Under the pieces are notes generated by a model that was given only the letters and a program-made list of their open reading frames with translations, ran no database searches and had not been told where the DNA came from. Source: Spongiihabitans sp963422685 (GTDB lineage: Bacteria > Pseudomonadota > Gammaproteobacteria > Arenicellales > Poriferihabitantaceae). From it: a stretch of DNA of 64,000 nt. Position numbers and translations under genes: made by a program. The stretch is taken from assembly GCA_963422685.1 (NCBI GenBank), contig OY730442.1:806001-870000 (forward strand). The letters run 5' to 3'. Positions 29,301 through 37,503 of this stretch are shown one piece after another (positions within the stretch are counted from its first letter, which is position 1; each line of letters begins with the position of its first letter).

Positions 29301-29503
29301 TTAAAAACAACCGGGCCACACCTGGATTGAATCAGGAAATTAAGATCACGTTCACCATTCAGCCGTTTTAGCGGGCCGGCCAGGCCGAACAGCGCGTTGG
29401 CTGCATCCGCCGCCTGTTGGTCCGTGAATGCCGGGAGGATGCAGGTTTGAGTCATCGGGCTGGTGGTTTCGCTATCCACACTGAACGGGTTGCCGTCGGG
29501 CAA
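26372..29503 (-). CDS. Kinase - M23 peptidase - class III PLP enzyme fusion
   Basis: A 1043-residue three-domain protein. Residues about 15-375 form an APH/choline-kinase fold like hydroxylysine kinase, with HNDINDNN (His222, Asp224) and the IDFGD loop at 246-250. Residues about 410-590 form an M23/LytM domain with intact zinc motifs H459xxxD463, H517 and H553-L-H555. Residues about 610-1040 form a class III aminotransferase-fold enzyme with D850 and the Schiff-base Lys K880 (VTLGKPMGNGHP), like the ethanolamine-phosphate and phosphohydroxylysine phospho-lyases. The kinase would phosphorylate a hydroxy-amine and the PLP domain would eliminate phosphate and ammonia (inference). There is no signal peptide, so the peptidase domain is presumably cytosolic. 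The GMC gene lies just upstream. Confidence 0.88.
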   Translation of the reverse strand: MPDGNPFSVDSETTSPMTQTCILPAFTDQQAADAANALFGLAGPLKRLNGERDLNFLIQSRCGPVVFKIANRMENGAMLACQHAVFERMNTPGTNIRCPESIASVNGNIIESVHSATGIKHYCRAVTFIPGSLLSAVYPQTPELLESVGRCVADMDSVLQGFRHAGLERPLLWNMADAMATLDRFKPLLRDAAKVRRIERCQARFRSKVLPRSDGLRRGAVHNDINDNNVIVANTHPWAHSVAGIIDFGDMVYSWIAVDPAVAAAYVMLGSPKPLDAAAAVIRGYHRQFTLTELEISVLFELICTRLCLSVCICAYQQSLDPDNPYLRLSEQPAWAMLEKLEPVCADLAHYIFRDACGLEPVPASNRVAKWLGARSERFSSIVHSDLTRHPLLIMDTSVGSPDLPNPAAAFDPNTVARELFRAIEDAGCVAGIGRYDEYRLLYGSDDFIDPTGHRRTLHLGIDVFMPAGTAVHAPLCGSVYGVANHDAPLDYGGTLILQHVVDDAHGELRFYTLYGHLRPQLLASHEIGAPVTAGQKIAEMGDIHENGHWPPHLHLQIITDMLGLTDTFVGAGSHAHRNVWLSLCPDPNLILGIADSVMPPRENHPARLAAAISSSRAHCLGPSLSLSYRQPIHLARGGLQYLFDYTGRKYLDAVNNVAHVGHCHPVVVGAQRRQSGVLNTNTRYLYAIMQTYSERLLEKFPAPLNVCYFVNSGSEANDLALRMARNFTGRQDVVVLDHAYHGNLSSLIEISPYKHNSTGGAGPPPHVHSADMPDMYRSGYANHAAALTGCVESVRQAVRRADRPSGQAGVAAFICESISGCGGQVVLPDGYLAAVYALVRAAGGVCIADEVQVGFGRVGSHFWAFQTQHVVPDIVTLGKPMGNGHPLAAVITTREIADAFDNGMEYFSTFGGNPVSCAIGHAVLEVIEQEELQKNALDVGTRLRHRLDSMKEKYPLIGDVRGRGLFVGLELVNHPARLTPAAGQAGYIVERMKQEGVLLSTDGARHNVLKIKPPVCFNDDNVDQLVSTLDKILKEPFSQPVA

Positions 29504-29523
29504 AGGCCGATGAAACAGGATAA

Positions 29524-31191
29524 TTATCGCTGACTGTTGCGCCAGTTATCGGCGATACCCACCTCGACGGCGGCCGCCTCAAGCAGCCCTTTTCCCTTGA
29601 TACAATCCGCCGCACGTTCTGCTGCCATAATTGTCGGCGAATTCAGATTGCCGTTGGTAATGACCGGGAAAATGGAGGAATCCACAATACGCAGGTTATC
29701 GATACCGTGGACTCTGGTTTCAGGGTCGACCACCGCCATGGAATCCACGCCCATTTTACAACTGCACGATGGATGGTACGCACTTTCCACCCCCTGTCGA
29801 ATACAGGCATCAATTTCATCATCGGTTTGCACGTCCTCGCCCGGCTGTATTTCAGCGCCGCGATAATCATCCATGGCCCGCTGGCGGATGATTTCCCGGG
29901 TAAGGCGGACGCCCTGTCGGAACCCGACACGGTCGCTCTCCTGTTTAAGATAATTAAACAGGATTGACGGTTTATCCATCGGATCGGCGGATTTGATTCT
30001 GATTCTGCCCCGGCTGGCCGGTTTATTATGACCGACGTGAAGCTGGAAGCCATGACCGGCAAATGCCGCCCTGCCGTCGTATCGCATGGCCGCCGGTAAA
30101 AAGTGATACTGGATGTCCGGCGCCTTGATCCCTGGTTTTGAGCGGATAAACGCACAGGACTCAAAGTGGTTTGTTGCCCCCAGCCCGGTCCTGAACAAAT
30201 ACCACCGCGCACCAATCAAACCCTTTCGCCACCAGCTTAATTCGCCGTTTAAGGTGATGTTCTGTTTACACCGGAATTGAAAATAGAATTCCAGATGATC
30301 CTGTAAATTCTCGCCCACGCCAGGAAGATCATGGATTACCGCGACACCGGCATCCTGCAAAACCCGGCCCGGCCCGATGCCCGACAATTGCAGCAACTGC
30401 GGCGAACCGACGGAGCCTGAACTGACTATGATTTCTTGTTGCGCCTTTGCCGTATAAATCCGGTCGCCCCGTTGGTATTCAACCCCAAGCGCTTTTCTCT
30501 GTTGCAGAATAATGCGTCGGGTTAATGCGCCGGTAGTCACCCTGAGGTTGCTGCGCTGCATCGCCGGTTTCAGATAGGCATTGGCAGCGGACCAGCGAAC
30601 ACCGTCTCGGACCGTCATCTGCATGGCCCCGAATCCTTCCTGGCGATGCCCGTTGTAGTCCCCAGTGGCGGCATAACCGGCCTGGACTCCGGCATCAATG
30701 AAAGCCCGGTACAGCGGGTTCTGCATTTCATTGCCGTTATTGACCGACAGCGGGCCGCCCTGGCTACGGTACGCATCGCTGCCGTATTTCCAGTCCTCTG
30801 CTTTCCTGAAATACGGCAGGCAATCCCGGTACCCCCATCGGGTCGCGCCGCTTTCCTCCCATTCGTCGAAATCCATTGCATGGCCTCTGACGTACACCAT
30901 TCCATTGATCGAGGATGATCCGCCCAATACCTTGCCCCGAGGGCAGTGCATTACCCGGTTATCCAAACAGGGTTCGGGTTCCGTATGGAATTGCCAGGCA
31001 AACCTGTCGGTATTCATCGGCATCGAAAGCGCGGCGGGCATTTGGATAAACATGCTGTCATCCTTGCCGCCATACTCAAGCAGCAACACTGAGACGTGGG
31101 GATCTTCAGTCAGGCGATTAGCCAGAACACACCCTGCCGACCCCGCACCCACAATGATGTAATTGAAGTTTTCGGACATATTTTCAGGCAT
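29524..31191 (-). CDS. GMC oxidoreductase, choline-dehydrogenase-like
   Basis: An FAD-dependent alcohol oxidase or dehydrogenase; BetA-type members convert choline to betaine aldehyde (family knowledge). 555 residues. The FAD motif is VGAGSAGCVLANRL near the N-terminus. The GMC signatures are PRGKVLGGSSSINGMVYVRGH and VSSGSVGSPQLLQLSGIGP. The C-terminal active site is in YHPSCSCKMG, with NLNSPTIMAAERAAD near the end. It starts 3 bp after the DDAH stop and precedes the fusion gene, so it is part of an operon. The substrate could be choline or another alcohol; no betaine aldehyde dehydrogenase is in the window. Confidence 0.88.
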   Translation of the reverse strand: MPENMSENFNYIIVGAGSAGCVLANRLTEDPHVSVLLLEYGGKDDSMFIQMPAALSMPMNTDRFAWQFHTEPEPCLDNRVMHCPRGKVLGGSSSINGMVYVRGHAMDFDEWEESGATRWGYRDCLPYFRKAEDWKYGSDAYRSQGGPLSVNNGNEMQNPLYRAFIDAGVQAGYAATGDYNGHRQEGFGAMQMTVRDGVRWSAANAYLKPAMQRSNLRVTTGALTRRIILQQRKALGVEYQRGDRIYTAKAQQEIIVSSGSVGSPQLLQLSGIGPGRVLQDAGVAVIHDLPGVGENLQDHLEFYFQFRCKQNITLNGELSWWRKGLIGARWYLFRTGLGATNHFESCAFIRSKPGIKAPDIQYHFLPAAMRYDGRAAFAGHGFQLHVGHNKPASRGRIRIKSADPMDKPSILFNYLKQESDRVGFRQGVRLTREIIRQRAMDDYRGAEIQPGEDVQTDDEIDACIRQGVESAYHPSCSCKMGVDSMAVVDPETRVHGIDNLRIVDSSIFPVITNGNLNSPTIMAAERAADCIKGKGLLEAAAVEVGIADNWRNSQR

Positions 31192-31194
31192 GAA

Positions 31195-31956
31195 TCAACT
31201 GATGCGCAAAGAAAGACAGGTCAGACCGCCGTCCATCTTTGCAATTTCGGACACCGGCATTGCAATTATTTCCCAGCCATTTTCCTGAAGCAGCGTTCTG
31301 GTGCCCGGATAACACGCGGGAATCAGTATCTTTCCATTGATCCATACCACGTTGGCCGCGTAGTCCTCGCCGGCCGGCACAACCAGTTTGCGGTAGGATG
31401 ACAAGCAATCCAGGTCGTGGCAAGCGCGCGTGACCAACAGCGTGTGTTGGTCGATAAAATTCACGCTGGACTTGAAATGTAGGGCTTCAGGCACCCGGAC
31501 GATATCGCTTTTGTACCCATAGCGGCGCAAAATTTCACAGAGTTGTTCGGCGCCGTTTTGATTGGTGCGGGCAGACAATCCGACCACGCAGTGCCTGCCC
31601 ACTATCAATACGTCGCCGCCATCGATAGTTCCGGGTTTGACAATGGTATGGATTTTTCGATATTGCGCTAACGTGTCAGAAATATGCCCGGTCTCGCCCC
31701 GCCTGGCCGCCGCGCCAGGACGCATGATTACCGCCGCCTCGTCCACCACAACCGCCATGTCTTCGATAAAATAAGCATCCGGGAAGGCCTCAAGCGCCGC
31801 CAGTTCAGTCACTTCGAGTCCCAGAGATCGAAGCGTTCGGGTATAGTTTTGGTATTGTTCCACCAGCAAACCATAATCTGGCCTGCCAAGGTTGACCGTG
31901 GTCAATCCCGTAATGGAGCTGGCCGCAGGTGGGCGAACAATTGCGTATTGATACAT
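31195..31956 (-). CDS. Dimethylarginine dimethylaminohydrolase-like (DDAH)
   Basis: Hydrolyses methylated arginine to citrulline and methylamines (family knowledge). 253 residues, close to the usual bacterial length. The guanidine-modifying fold shows FIED (E65-D66), IDGGDVLIVG, catalytic His H160 (ALHFKSS) and catalytic Cys C247 in GGLTCLSLR. Other guanidine hydrolases, including arginine deiminase-like ones, share the fold. The ALHFKSS context and short C-terminal tail favour DDAH. It lies between the DddP-like and GMC genes on the same strand. Confidence 0.85.
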   Translation of the reverse strand: MYQYAIVRPPAASSITGLTTVNLGRPDYGLLVEQYQNYTRTLRSLGLEVTELAALEAFPDAYFIEDMAVVVDEAAVIMRPGAAARRGETGHISDTLAQYRKIHTIVKPGTIDGGDVLIVGRHCVVGLSARTNQNGAEQLCEILRRYGYKSDIVRVPEALHFKSSVNFIDQHTLLVTRACHDLDCLSSYRKLVVPAGEDYAANVVWINGKILIPACYPGTRTLLQENGWEIIAMPVSEIAKMDGGLTCLSLRIS

Positions 31957-32016
31957 TTTCAGGATTTATATTTATGGCTGTAGGATGCTGCTTCCAGTGC
32001 CAGAACCGGCGCTCGC

Positions 32017-33252
32017 TCAAAGCCAGTCCGTTTCCAGCGGATAACTTGTCAACTGCTGAATACCGTATTCGGTTATCCGCACCTGTTCTTCGAGCTTGAC
32101 TCCTTCCCCTGCCGTCTCCGAGCCAATATAGGATTCCACACACAGGGTCATATTCTCTTCTAGCACGCCGTCGAATCCTGCGACTGCATATTTATCGATA
32201 TGCTTGATACTCGGATATTCATCCGCCAGACCCACGCCATGAATTAATGAACCGTATTTGCTGTGGGCAAATTCATCAGGAATTTTCCAGGCGGCCCGGG
32301 AAACTTCCCGGAAAGTCATACCCGGTCTGAGCATGGATTTGTTATGTTGAATCTGCTCGTATGCCAGGGCATAAATCCGGCGCTGCTGGTCCGTGGGTTT
32401 ATCGCCGCAAATCCAACTGCGCGACATATCCGCGCAATAACCATAAGGACCGATCAAATCCGTGTCAAAGCTCACCATGTCGCCTGCCTGGATGGCGCGC
32501 ATGGAAGATTCCCTGAACCAGGGATAGGTGCGCGGCCCGGAAGACAACAGCCTGGTTTCTATCCATTCGCCGCCAAGAGAAATATTGGCCTGGTGTAATT
32601 CTGCCCACAGCGCATTTTCGGTGATGCCCGGCTGCAGCGCCGCGCGCATTTTCCCAATCCCGACTTCGCATACCGCAATGGCATACTGCATCAACACCAA
32701 TTCCTCCGCGCACTTGATAACCCTGGCATGTTCCATCACTTCCAGGCCGTCATGGATGGAAATGCCCTGGGCAAGCAAGGGTTCACAGCCGGTATACGAC
32801 AATCGATCGATGGCGAGTCGGGTGTTTCCGCCGCCGTGCGTGCGTACCAGGTCGGCGATATCCCCGGCAAACTTTTGCGCCTTTTCCCGGCTGCGGCTGC
32901 CGGCCGTAAAATAATAGAACGAGTTGTTTGGACGATATTCATCAATAGTCGGAATACCCTCCGCCAAGTGCGGGTAGTGGCCATAATCGAACAGAATTAA
33001 CGGGCCATCCGTGGCGATAAAGACGCATCGCGTTTCGTAGTGGGAACACCAGACCTGCATGTTGGTGGCATCACAGGCATAGCGGCAGTTTATCTGATCA
33101 AACAAGAGAATCCCAGCGTAGTCAAGTCTGCGCAGCTGCTGCTGGATACGCCCGAGTCGATAGCGCCGGACCATATCGATGTCAATCGGCGCTTCGCTGT
33201 ACTCCATCGCGCCGTGTTGTCTGGCAACCAGGTTGCCCGCAGAAATATTCAT
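32017..33252 (-). CDS. dddP: DddP-like M24-family protein (candidate DMSP lyase)
   Basis: DddP cleaves dimethylsulfoniopropionate to DMS and acrylate using an M24 creatinase/aminopeptidase fold (family knowledge). 411 residues. The six metal ligands are D263, D265, D275, H338, E373 and E388, with spacings 2, 10, 63, 35 and 15, nearly the same as recalled for Roseovarius-group DddP. Shared segments include DATNMQVW, GGEWIETRLL, SGPRTYPWF, SFDTDLIG and HGVGLADEYP. It could instead be an amidohydrolase or peptidase of the same fold acting on another substrate, since DddP relatives occur in clusters without DMSP metabolism. It lies in the carnitine-type cluster on the same strand. Confidence 0.72.
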   Translation of the reverse strand: MNISAGNLVARQHGAMEYSEAPIDIDMVRRYRLGRIQQQLRRLDYAGILLFDQINCRYACDATNMQVWCSHYETRCVFIATDGPLILFDYGHYPHLAEGIPTIDEYRPNNSFYYFTAGSRSREKAQKFAGDIADLVRTHGGGNTRLAIDRLSYTGCEPLLAQGISIHDGLEVMEHARVIKCAEELVLMQYAIAVCEVGIGKMRAALQPGITENALWAELHQANISLGGEWIETRLLSSGPRTYPWFRESSMRAIQAGDMVSFDTDLIGPYGYCADMSRSWICGDKPTDQQRRIYALAYEQIQHNKSMLRPGMTFREVSRAAWKIPDEFAHSKYGSLIHGVGLADEYPSIKHIDKYAVAGFDGVLEENMTLCVESYIGSETAGEGVKLEEQVRITEYGIQQLTSYPLETDWL

Positions 33253-33436
33253 GGTTTTATTATTTCACTATGCCGCTACGGCAGGAGCCGGATTTGACGG
33301 CTATGCAAAGACCTGCGGCACAACCACACCGCAGCGCATATACCGGCGGGACTGGCAACGGGATATTGTCGCAGATACCCATACATGCCCTGGGCCCGAA
33401 TGTAAATCCGTAAATCCACACCCGGCCGTCGGGTTG

Positions 33437-34225
33437 TCACCGCCCTTTCCACTGTGGCTTGCGCTTTTCTGTGAACGCCTTTGCACCCTCCAGCTGATCT
33501 TCGCTGTGGTACAGTTTATCCACAGTTTTCAACGTTCCGGCGCGCAGCAAATCAAATGACGCCTGCACGGTGAGGGTTTGCGTGGCGCGAACGGTTTCTT
33601 TAATCGCGGCGAATACAAGCGGCGGCCCCTGTGCCAACATTTGCGCCAGCTCTGTGGCTCTGTCCATTACTTTGTCAGCCGGCACCACTTCGTTCACCAG
33701 TCCCCAGTGCCTGGCTTCCTCTGGCGCCATCCATCGCCCGGTGAGCAGCATTTCCATGGCGATATGATAGGGAATTCGTTTGGGCAGTTTTATGGTCGCG
33801 GCATCGGCCAGCGTGCCGGCATTAATTTCCGGCAGCGCGAAACTCGCTGATTCCGCCGCAATGATTATATCGGCGGAAATTGCCAGTTCAAAACCGCCGC
33901 CACAGGCGATGCCGTTTACTGCGGCGATGACCGGTTTGTGCAAATCCGGCAGTTCCTGCAATCCGCCAAAACCGCCCACGCCAAAATCAGCATTGACATC
34001 TTCATTGCCCTGGGCCACAGATTTCAGGTCCCAGCCCGCGCAAAAAAACTTCTCGCCGCCGCCGGTGATGATGGCCACCCGCAACGCCGGATCATCGCGA
34101 AAACTCTGGAATACCCGGCCCAATTCATGGCTGGTTTGGTTATCGATTGCATTGGCTTTGGGGCGATCCAGTGTCACTTCAAGCACCCTGCCATTGCGCA
34201 CGGATTTAACCGCTTCGGACGTCAT
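33437..34225 (-). CDS. caiD: Enoyl-CoA hydratase, CaiD-like (carnitinyl-CoA dehydratase)
   Basis: CaiD interconverts L-carnitinyl-CoA and crotonobetainyl-CoA (family knowledge). 262 residues. The crotonase fold has LDRPKANAIDNQTSHELG, GGGEKFFCAGWDLKS and the oxyanion-hole segment VNGIACGGGFELAISAD. FALPEINAGT follows, and the end EKRKPQWKGR is strikingly CaiD-like. The adjacent acyl-CoA synthetase and acyl-CoA dehydrogenase fit a CoA-linked carnitine or gamma-butyrobetaine route. A gap of 184 bp separates it from the DddP-like gene. Confidence 0.82.
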   Translation of the reverse strand: MTSEAVKSVRNGRVLEVTLDRPKANAIDNQTSHELGRVFQSFRDDPALRVAIITGGGEKFFCAGWDLKSVAQGNEDVNADFGVGGFGGLQELPDLHKPVIAAVNGIACGGGFELAISADIIIAAESASFALPEINAGTLADAATIKLPKRIPYHIAMEMLLTGRWMAPEEARHWGLVNEVVPADKVMDRATELAQMLAQGPPLVFAAIKETVRATQTLTVQASFDLLRAGTLKTVDKLYHSEDQLEGAKAFTEKRKPQWKGR

Positions 34226-34242
34226 AATAATACCTGCTGACT

Positions 34243-36318
34243 TTAGTGTTTCATCGTTATGAGCGCGTCCGCAACCACCGCGCCCTGGCCTTCCGCTTTC
34301 ACCAACAGCGGATTGATTTCCAGTTCTACAATGCTTTCCCTGTTTTCCGCAACCAACTGTAGCACCGCCAGCACCGTTTGCACAATCGCCTCCAGGTCCG
34401 CACTCGCCCGTCCCCGAAAGGCATTCAACAGCGGCCAGGTTTTCAGTTTTTCAAGCGAGCGGATAATATCTTCCCGGCTTACCGGCAGTAAAAGAATTTC
34501 GCGATCGCCAATCAGCTCAACCAATGTACCGCCAAAACCTAAAATCAAATAATGACCAAATTGCGCATCATAACTCACACCGACCAAAAGCTCGGCAACC
34601 ACGCCCTGGACCATTTGCTCGACTATCAATGTATCGGCTATGGATAATAAACGGCCGACCTGGGATTGTAGCCGGGGTGCAGAATTTATCCCGACCACCA
34701 CGGCATTGATTTCGGATTTATGCGCAATCCCGCTGCCGACTGCTTTTAAAACCACCGGATATCCGATTTCGCTGGCCGCATCACAGGCCGCCGCGGCGCC
34801 AGTGACCAATATGGACTGCGGCACCGACACCCCGGATTGCTTGAGCATCCTCTTCGCCTGGTATTCATCCATCCCATGGATATGGCCGCACACCTCTTCG
34901 GGGTCATCGCCAGGGGAGGGTAATTCAATGCAGGGCAGGTTCCATTCCGCCCAGGCCCGGCCGATTTTACTCACCGCCGCAATCGCCGCCAGCGCCTGAT
35001 CCATCCCCTGCAGCGGGGCAATGCCATTTTCAATCATATGCTGACGCGCGGCATCGGTCATATTCTCAGTCATCGACGATACCACCGCCGCCTTGCACCC
35101 GGTTTGATGGGAGGCGGCAATCAGTGCCTGCAGCGTTTCATGCCAGTCGGTCGGGTCGCAGCCATTCACATAGGGAAAATCCAGCAGCAATAATGTCAAG
35201 TCGAACCCGCTCGCCATCATCGCACTAAAAGTCGCGGTCATCCTGCGGGCATCGCCCCATATAAAGGTATGGTAGTCCAGCGGATTATCGATGTTGACAA
35301 ATTCGTTCAGCGTATGCCGCACCAATGCAGCATGCGATCGATGGAGTTTGGGAAACTCGACCTCTCTGTCTGCGCTCAAATCCGCCATCAACGACGCCTC
35401 TCCCCCGGAGCAGCTCATTGAAGCGATTCGCTTACCGGGTAATGGGCCGATCACCGTAGCCAGCTTCAAGGCTTCCAGAAACTCTTCCGGGGTTGCCACC
35501 TGGGCAATTCCCAACCGCTCAAACAATGCGCAATAGAGTTGGTTTTGCCCGGCCAGGGTAGCCGTATGGCTCAGGGTAATGCGGGCGCCAATATCCGATT
35601 TCCCGGTTTTTAACGCCACCACAGGGATGCGTTTTGTGCGGGCTTTGTCGGCCAGTTCGATGAATAGCGGTAAATCCTTTAATCCTTCGATATGCAGGCC
35701 GATGGCGGTGATACTGTCATTTTCCAGCGCCGCCGCGATACATTGCTCTATCCCTACTACCGCCTGATTTCCCACCGTAACCAGCCAGGCTATGGGCAGA
35801 CCGCGCTGCTGCAGGGTGAAATTAATGGCGACATTGCCGCTCGATGAAATGATCGCTACTCCGCTTTGATTGCGGCCCAGACCGTGCTGGTCGGGCCACA
35901 GCGCAGCGCCGCACAGCGTGTTGAGGAAACCATGGCAGTTCGGTCCAAGTACCGGCATGTCGGCCGCAGCCTTGAGCAGCATTTCATGCCGTGCATGGCC
36001 GTCACTGCCCACTTCGCGAAAACCCGAAGCGTAGCAAACCGCCCCGCCCGCCCCCATTGCATTTAGCTTGTGAATAACCTCGATACTCGAATCCGCAGGA
36101 ATCGCAGCAAAAGCGGCATCCGGGGCATTGGGCAAATCTTCCACAGAACGGAAACAGGGAATCCCTTCGATAGTTTGCCGCCCGGGATTTATCGGCCAGA
36201 TATTGCCGTTAAACCCCAGTTTCAGACATTGGTGAATGACTTTGGCGGCCTCTTCGCCGCCCACAACGGCGATAGACCCGGGGCTCAGGCAGCGCAGCAG
36301 GCGTTGTTGATCAACCAT
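34243..36318 (-). CDS. ADP-forming acyl-CoA synthetase (fused alpha/beta)
   Basis: Activates an acid to its CoA thioester with ATP, giving ADP (family knowledge). 691 residues. An N-terminal CoA-binding domain is followed by succinyl-CoA-ligase-like domains with the probable phospho-His in TLSHTATLAG. The C-terminal ATP-grasp (about 470-690) has EYQAKRMLKQSGVSVP, VVLKAVGSGIAHKSE and ELEINPLLV. Between caiD and an acyl-CoA dehydrogenase it would replace the AMP-forming ligase CaiC, activating carnitine, crotonobetaine or gamma-butyrobetaine (inference). The gap to caiD is 17 bp. Confidence 0.85.
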   Translation of the reverse strand: MVDQQRLLRCLSPGSIAVVGGEEAAKVIHQCLKLGFNGNIWPINPGRQTIEGIPCFRSVEDLPNAPDAAFAAIPADSSIEVIHKLNAMGAGGAVCYASGFREVGSDGHARHEMLLKAAADMPVLGPNCHGFLNTLCGAALWPDQHGLGRNQSGVAIISSSGNVAINFTLQQRGLPIAWLVTVGNQAVVGIEQCIAAALENDSITAIGLHIEGLKDLPLFIELADKARTKRIPVVALKTGKSDIGARITLSHTATLAGQNQLYCALFERLGIAQVATPEEFLEALKLATVIGPLPGKRIASMSCSGGEASLMADLSADREVEFPKLHRSHAALVRHTLNEFVNIDNPLDYHTFIWGDARRMTATFSAMMASGFDLTLLLLDFPYVNGCDPTDWHETLQALIAASHQTGCKAAVVSSMTENMTDAARQHMIENGIAPLQGMDQALAAIAAVSKIGRAWAEWNLPCIELPSPGDDPEEVCGHIHGMDEYQAKRMLKQSGVSVPQSILVTGAAAACDAASEIGYPVVLKAVGSGIAHKSEINAVVVGINSAPRLQSQVGRLLSIADTLIVEQMVQGVVAELLVGVSYDAQFGHYLILGFGGTLVELIGDREILLLPVSREDIIRSLEKLKTWPLLNAFRGRASADLEAIVQTVLAVLQLVAENRESIVELEINPLLVKAEGQGAVVADALITMKH

Positions 36319-36339
36319 GACGCATGACTGGTTTATGAT

Positions 36340-37503
36340 TTATTTATTTTCCAGCGGTCGTAATAGTGATCTGGAAATAATCAGTCGCTGGATTTCGCTG
36401 GTTCCTTCCCAGATTCGCTCCACCCGGGCATCGCGCCAGATTCGTTCCAGCGGCAAATCAGACATCAGACCCATGCCGCCGTAAATCTGAATCGCCTGGT
36501 CAGCGATAAACGCCAGGGCTTCGGTGGAGGCCAGTTTGGCTAATGCCGCATCCCGGTCCGTCATCGCATTTTCATTGGCTCTGGCCCCGGCCTGATAGGT
36601 GATCAATTCCGCTGAGCGGCGGCGCATTTCCATATCCGCCAGCTTGAAACTCACCCCCTGAAATGTGCCAATGGTTTGATTAAACTGCTTTCTGGTGGCC
36701 GCATATTCGCAGGCCAGATCAAAAGCACGGTCACAACGACCAAGACAAATCGCCGCTACCTGTAACCGGGTGTTGCCAAGCCAGTCATTGGCAACTTCAA
36801 AGCCTTTATCCACTTCACCCAGCACCCGGGAGGCGGGCACGCGGCAATCAGCAAATTCCAGAATGCAGTTGTGATATCCCCGATGGGAAACGCTGTGGTA
36901 GCCCTTGCGCACGGTAAATCCCGGGGTTCCCATGTCGATCAGGAAACAAGTGATTCTTTTGCGCGGCCCGCGCTGGGTCTGGTCAACCCCTGTGGCCGCG
37001 AACAAAATCACAAAATCAGCAACATCCGCATGGCTGATAAAATGCTTGGTGCCATTGATTATAAAATCATCGCCGCGGCGTTCGGCTTTGCAGGACATGG
37101 AGCGAACGTCCGACCCGGCGCCCGGTTCGGTCATGGCCAGACAATCGGTTTTTTCGCCTTTTATGCACGGGTATAAATATTGTTCGCGCTGCGCACCCAC
37201 GCAGGCCTGTAGAATATTGCTAGGTCTGGCCACGGTATACTGCAGTGCATAACTGGCCCTGCCCAATTCACGGTCCAGCATGCACATCGACAAGGGATCC
37301 AGCCCGCCCCCACCCAATTCTTCCGGCATGGCCGCCGCATACAGCCCAACCTGTAACGAGCGATCAATAATCTGCTGCCTTAACTGCGGCCTGAGTTCGC
37401 CGGTCTGCTCGACTTCTTCTTCATAGGGATAAAGCTCTTCCTCGACAAATCGTTTGGCCGTGTCGATTAACAGCAATTGTTCTTCGGTATGTTCAAAATT
37501 CAT
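36340..37503 (-). CDS. Acyl-CoA dehydrogenase
   Basis: A flavin-dependent desaturase of acyl-CoA (family knowledge). 387 residues. It shows MTEPGAGSDVRSM and the C-terminal IWEGTSEIQRLIISRSLL, where the Glu is the usual catalytic base region. QIYGGMGLM is also present. Its start overlaps the SDR stop by 4 bp. In this context it may oxidise gamma-butyrobetainyl-CoA to crotonobetainyl-CoA, feeding CaiD (inference). It resembles general ACADs more than enteric CaiA. Confidence 0.87.
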   Translation of the reverse strand: MNFEHTEEQLLLIDTAKRFVEEELYPYEEEVEQTGELRPQLRQQIIDRSLQVGLYAAAMPEELGGGGLDPLSMCMLDRELGRASYALQYTVARPSNILQACVGAQREQYLYPCIKGEKTDCLAMTEPGAGSDVRSMSCKAERRGDDFIINGTKHFISHADVADFVILFAATGVDQTQRGPRKRITCFLIDMGTPGFTVRKGYHSVSHRGYHNCILEFADCRVPASRVLGEVDKGFEVANDWLGNTRLQVAAICLGRCDRAFDLACEYAATRKQFNQTIGTFQGVSFKLADMEMRRRSAELITYQAGARANENAMTDRDAALAKLASTEALAFIADQAIQIYGGMGLMSDLPLERIWRDARVERIWEGTSEIQRLIISRSLLRPLENK

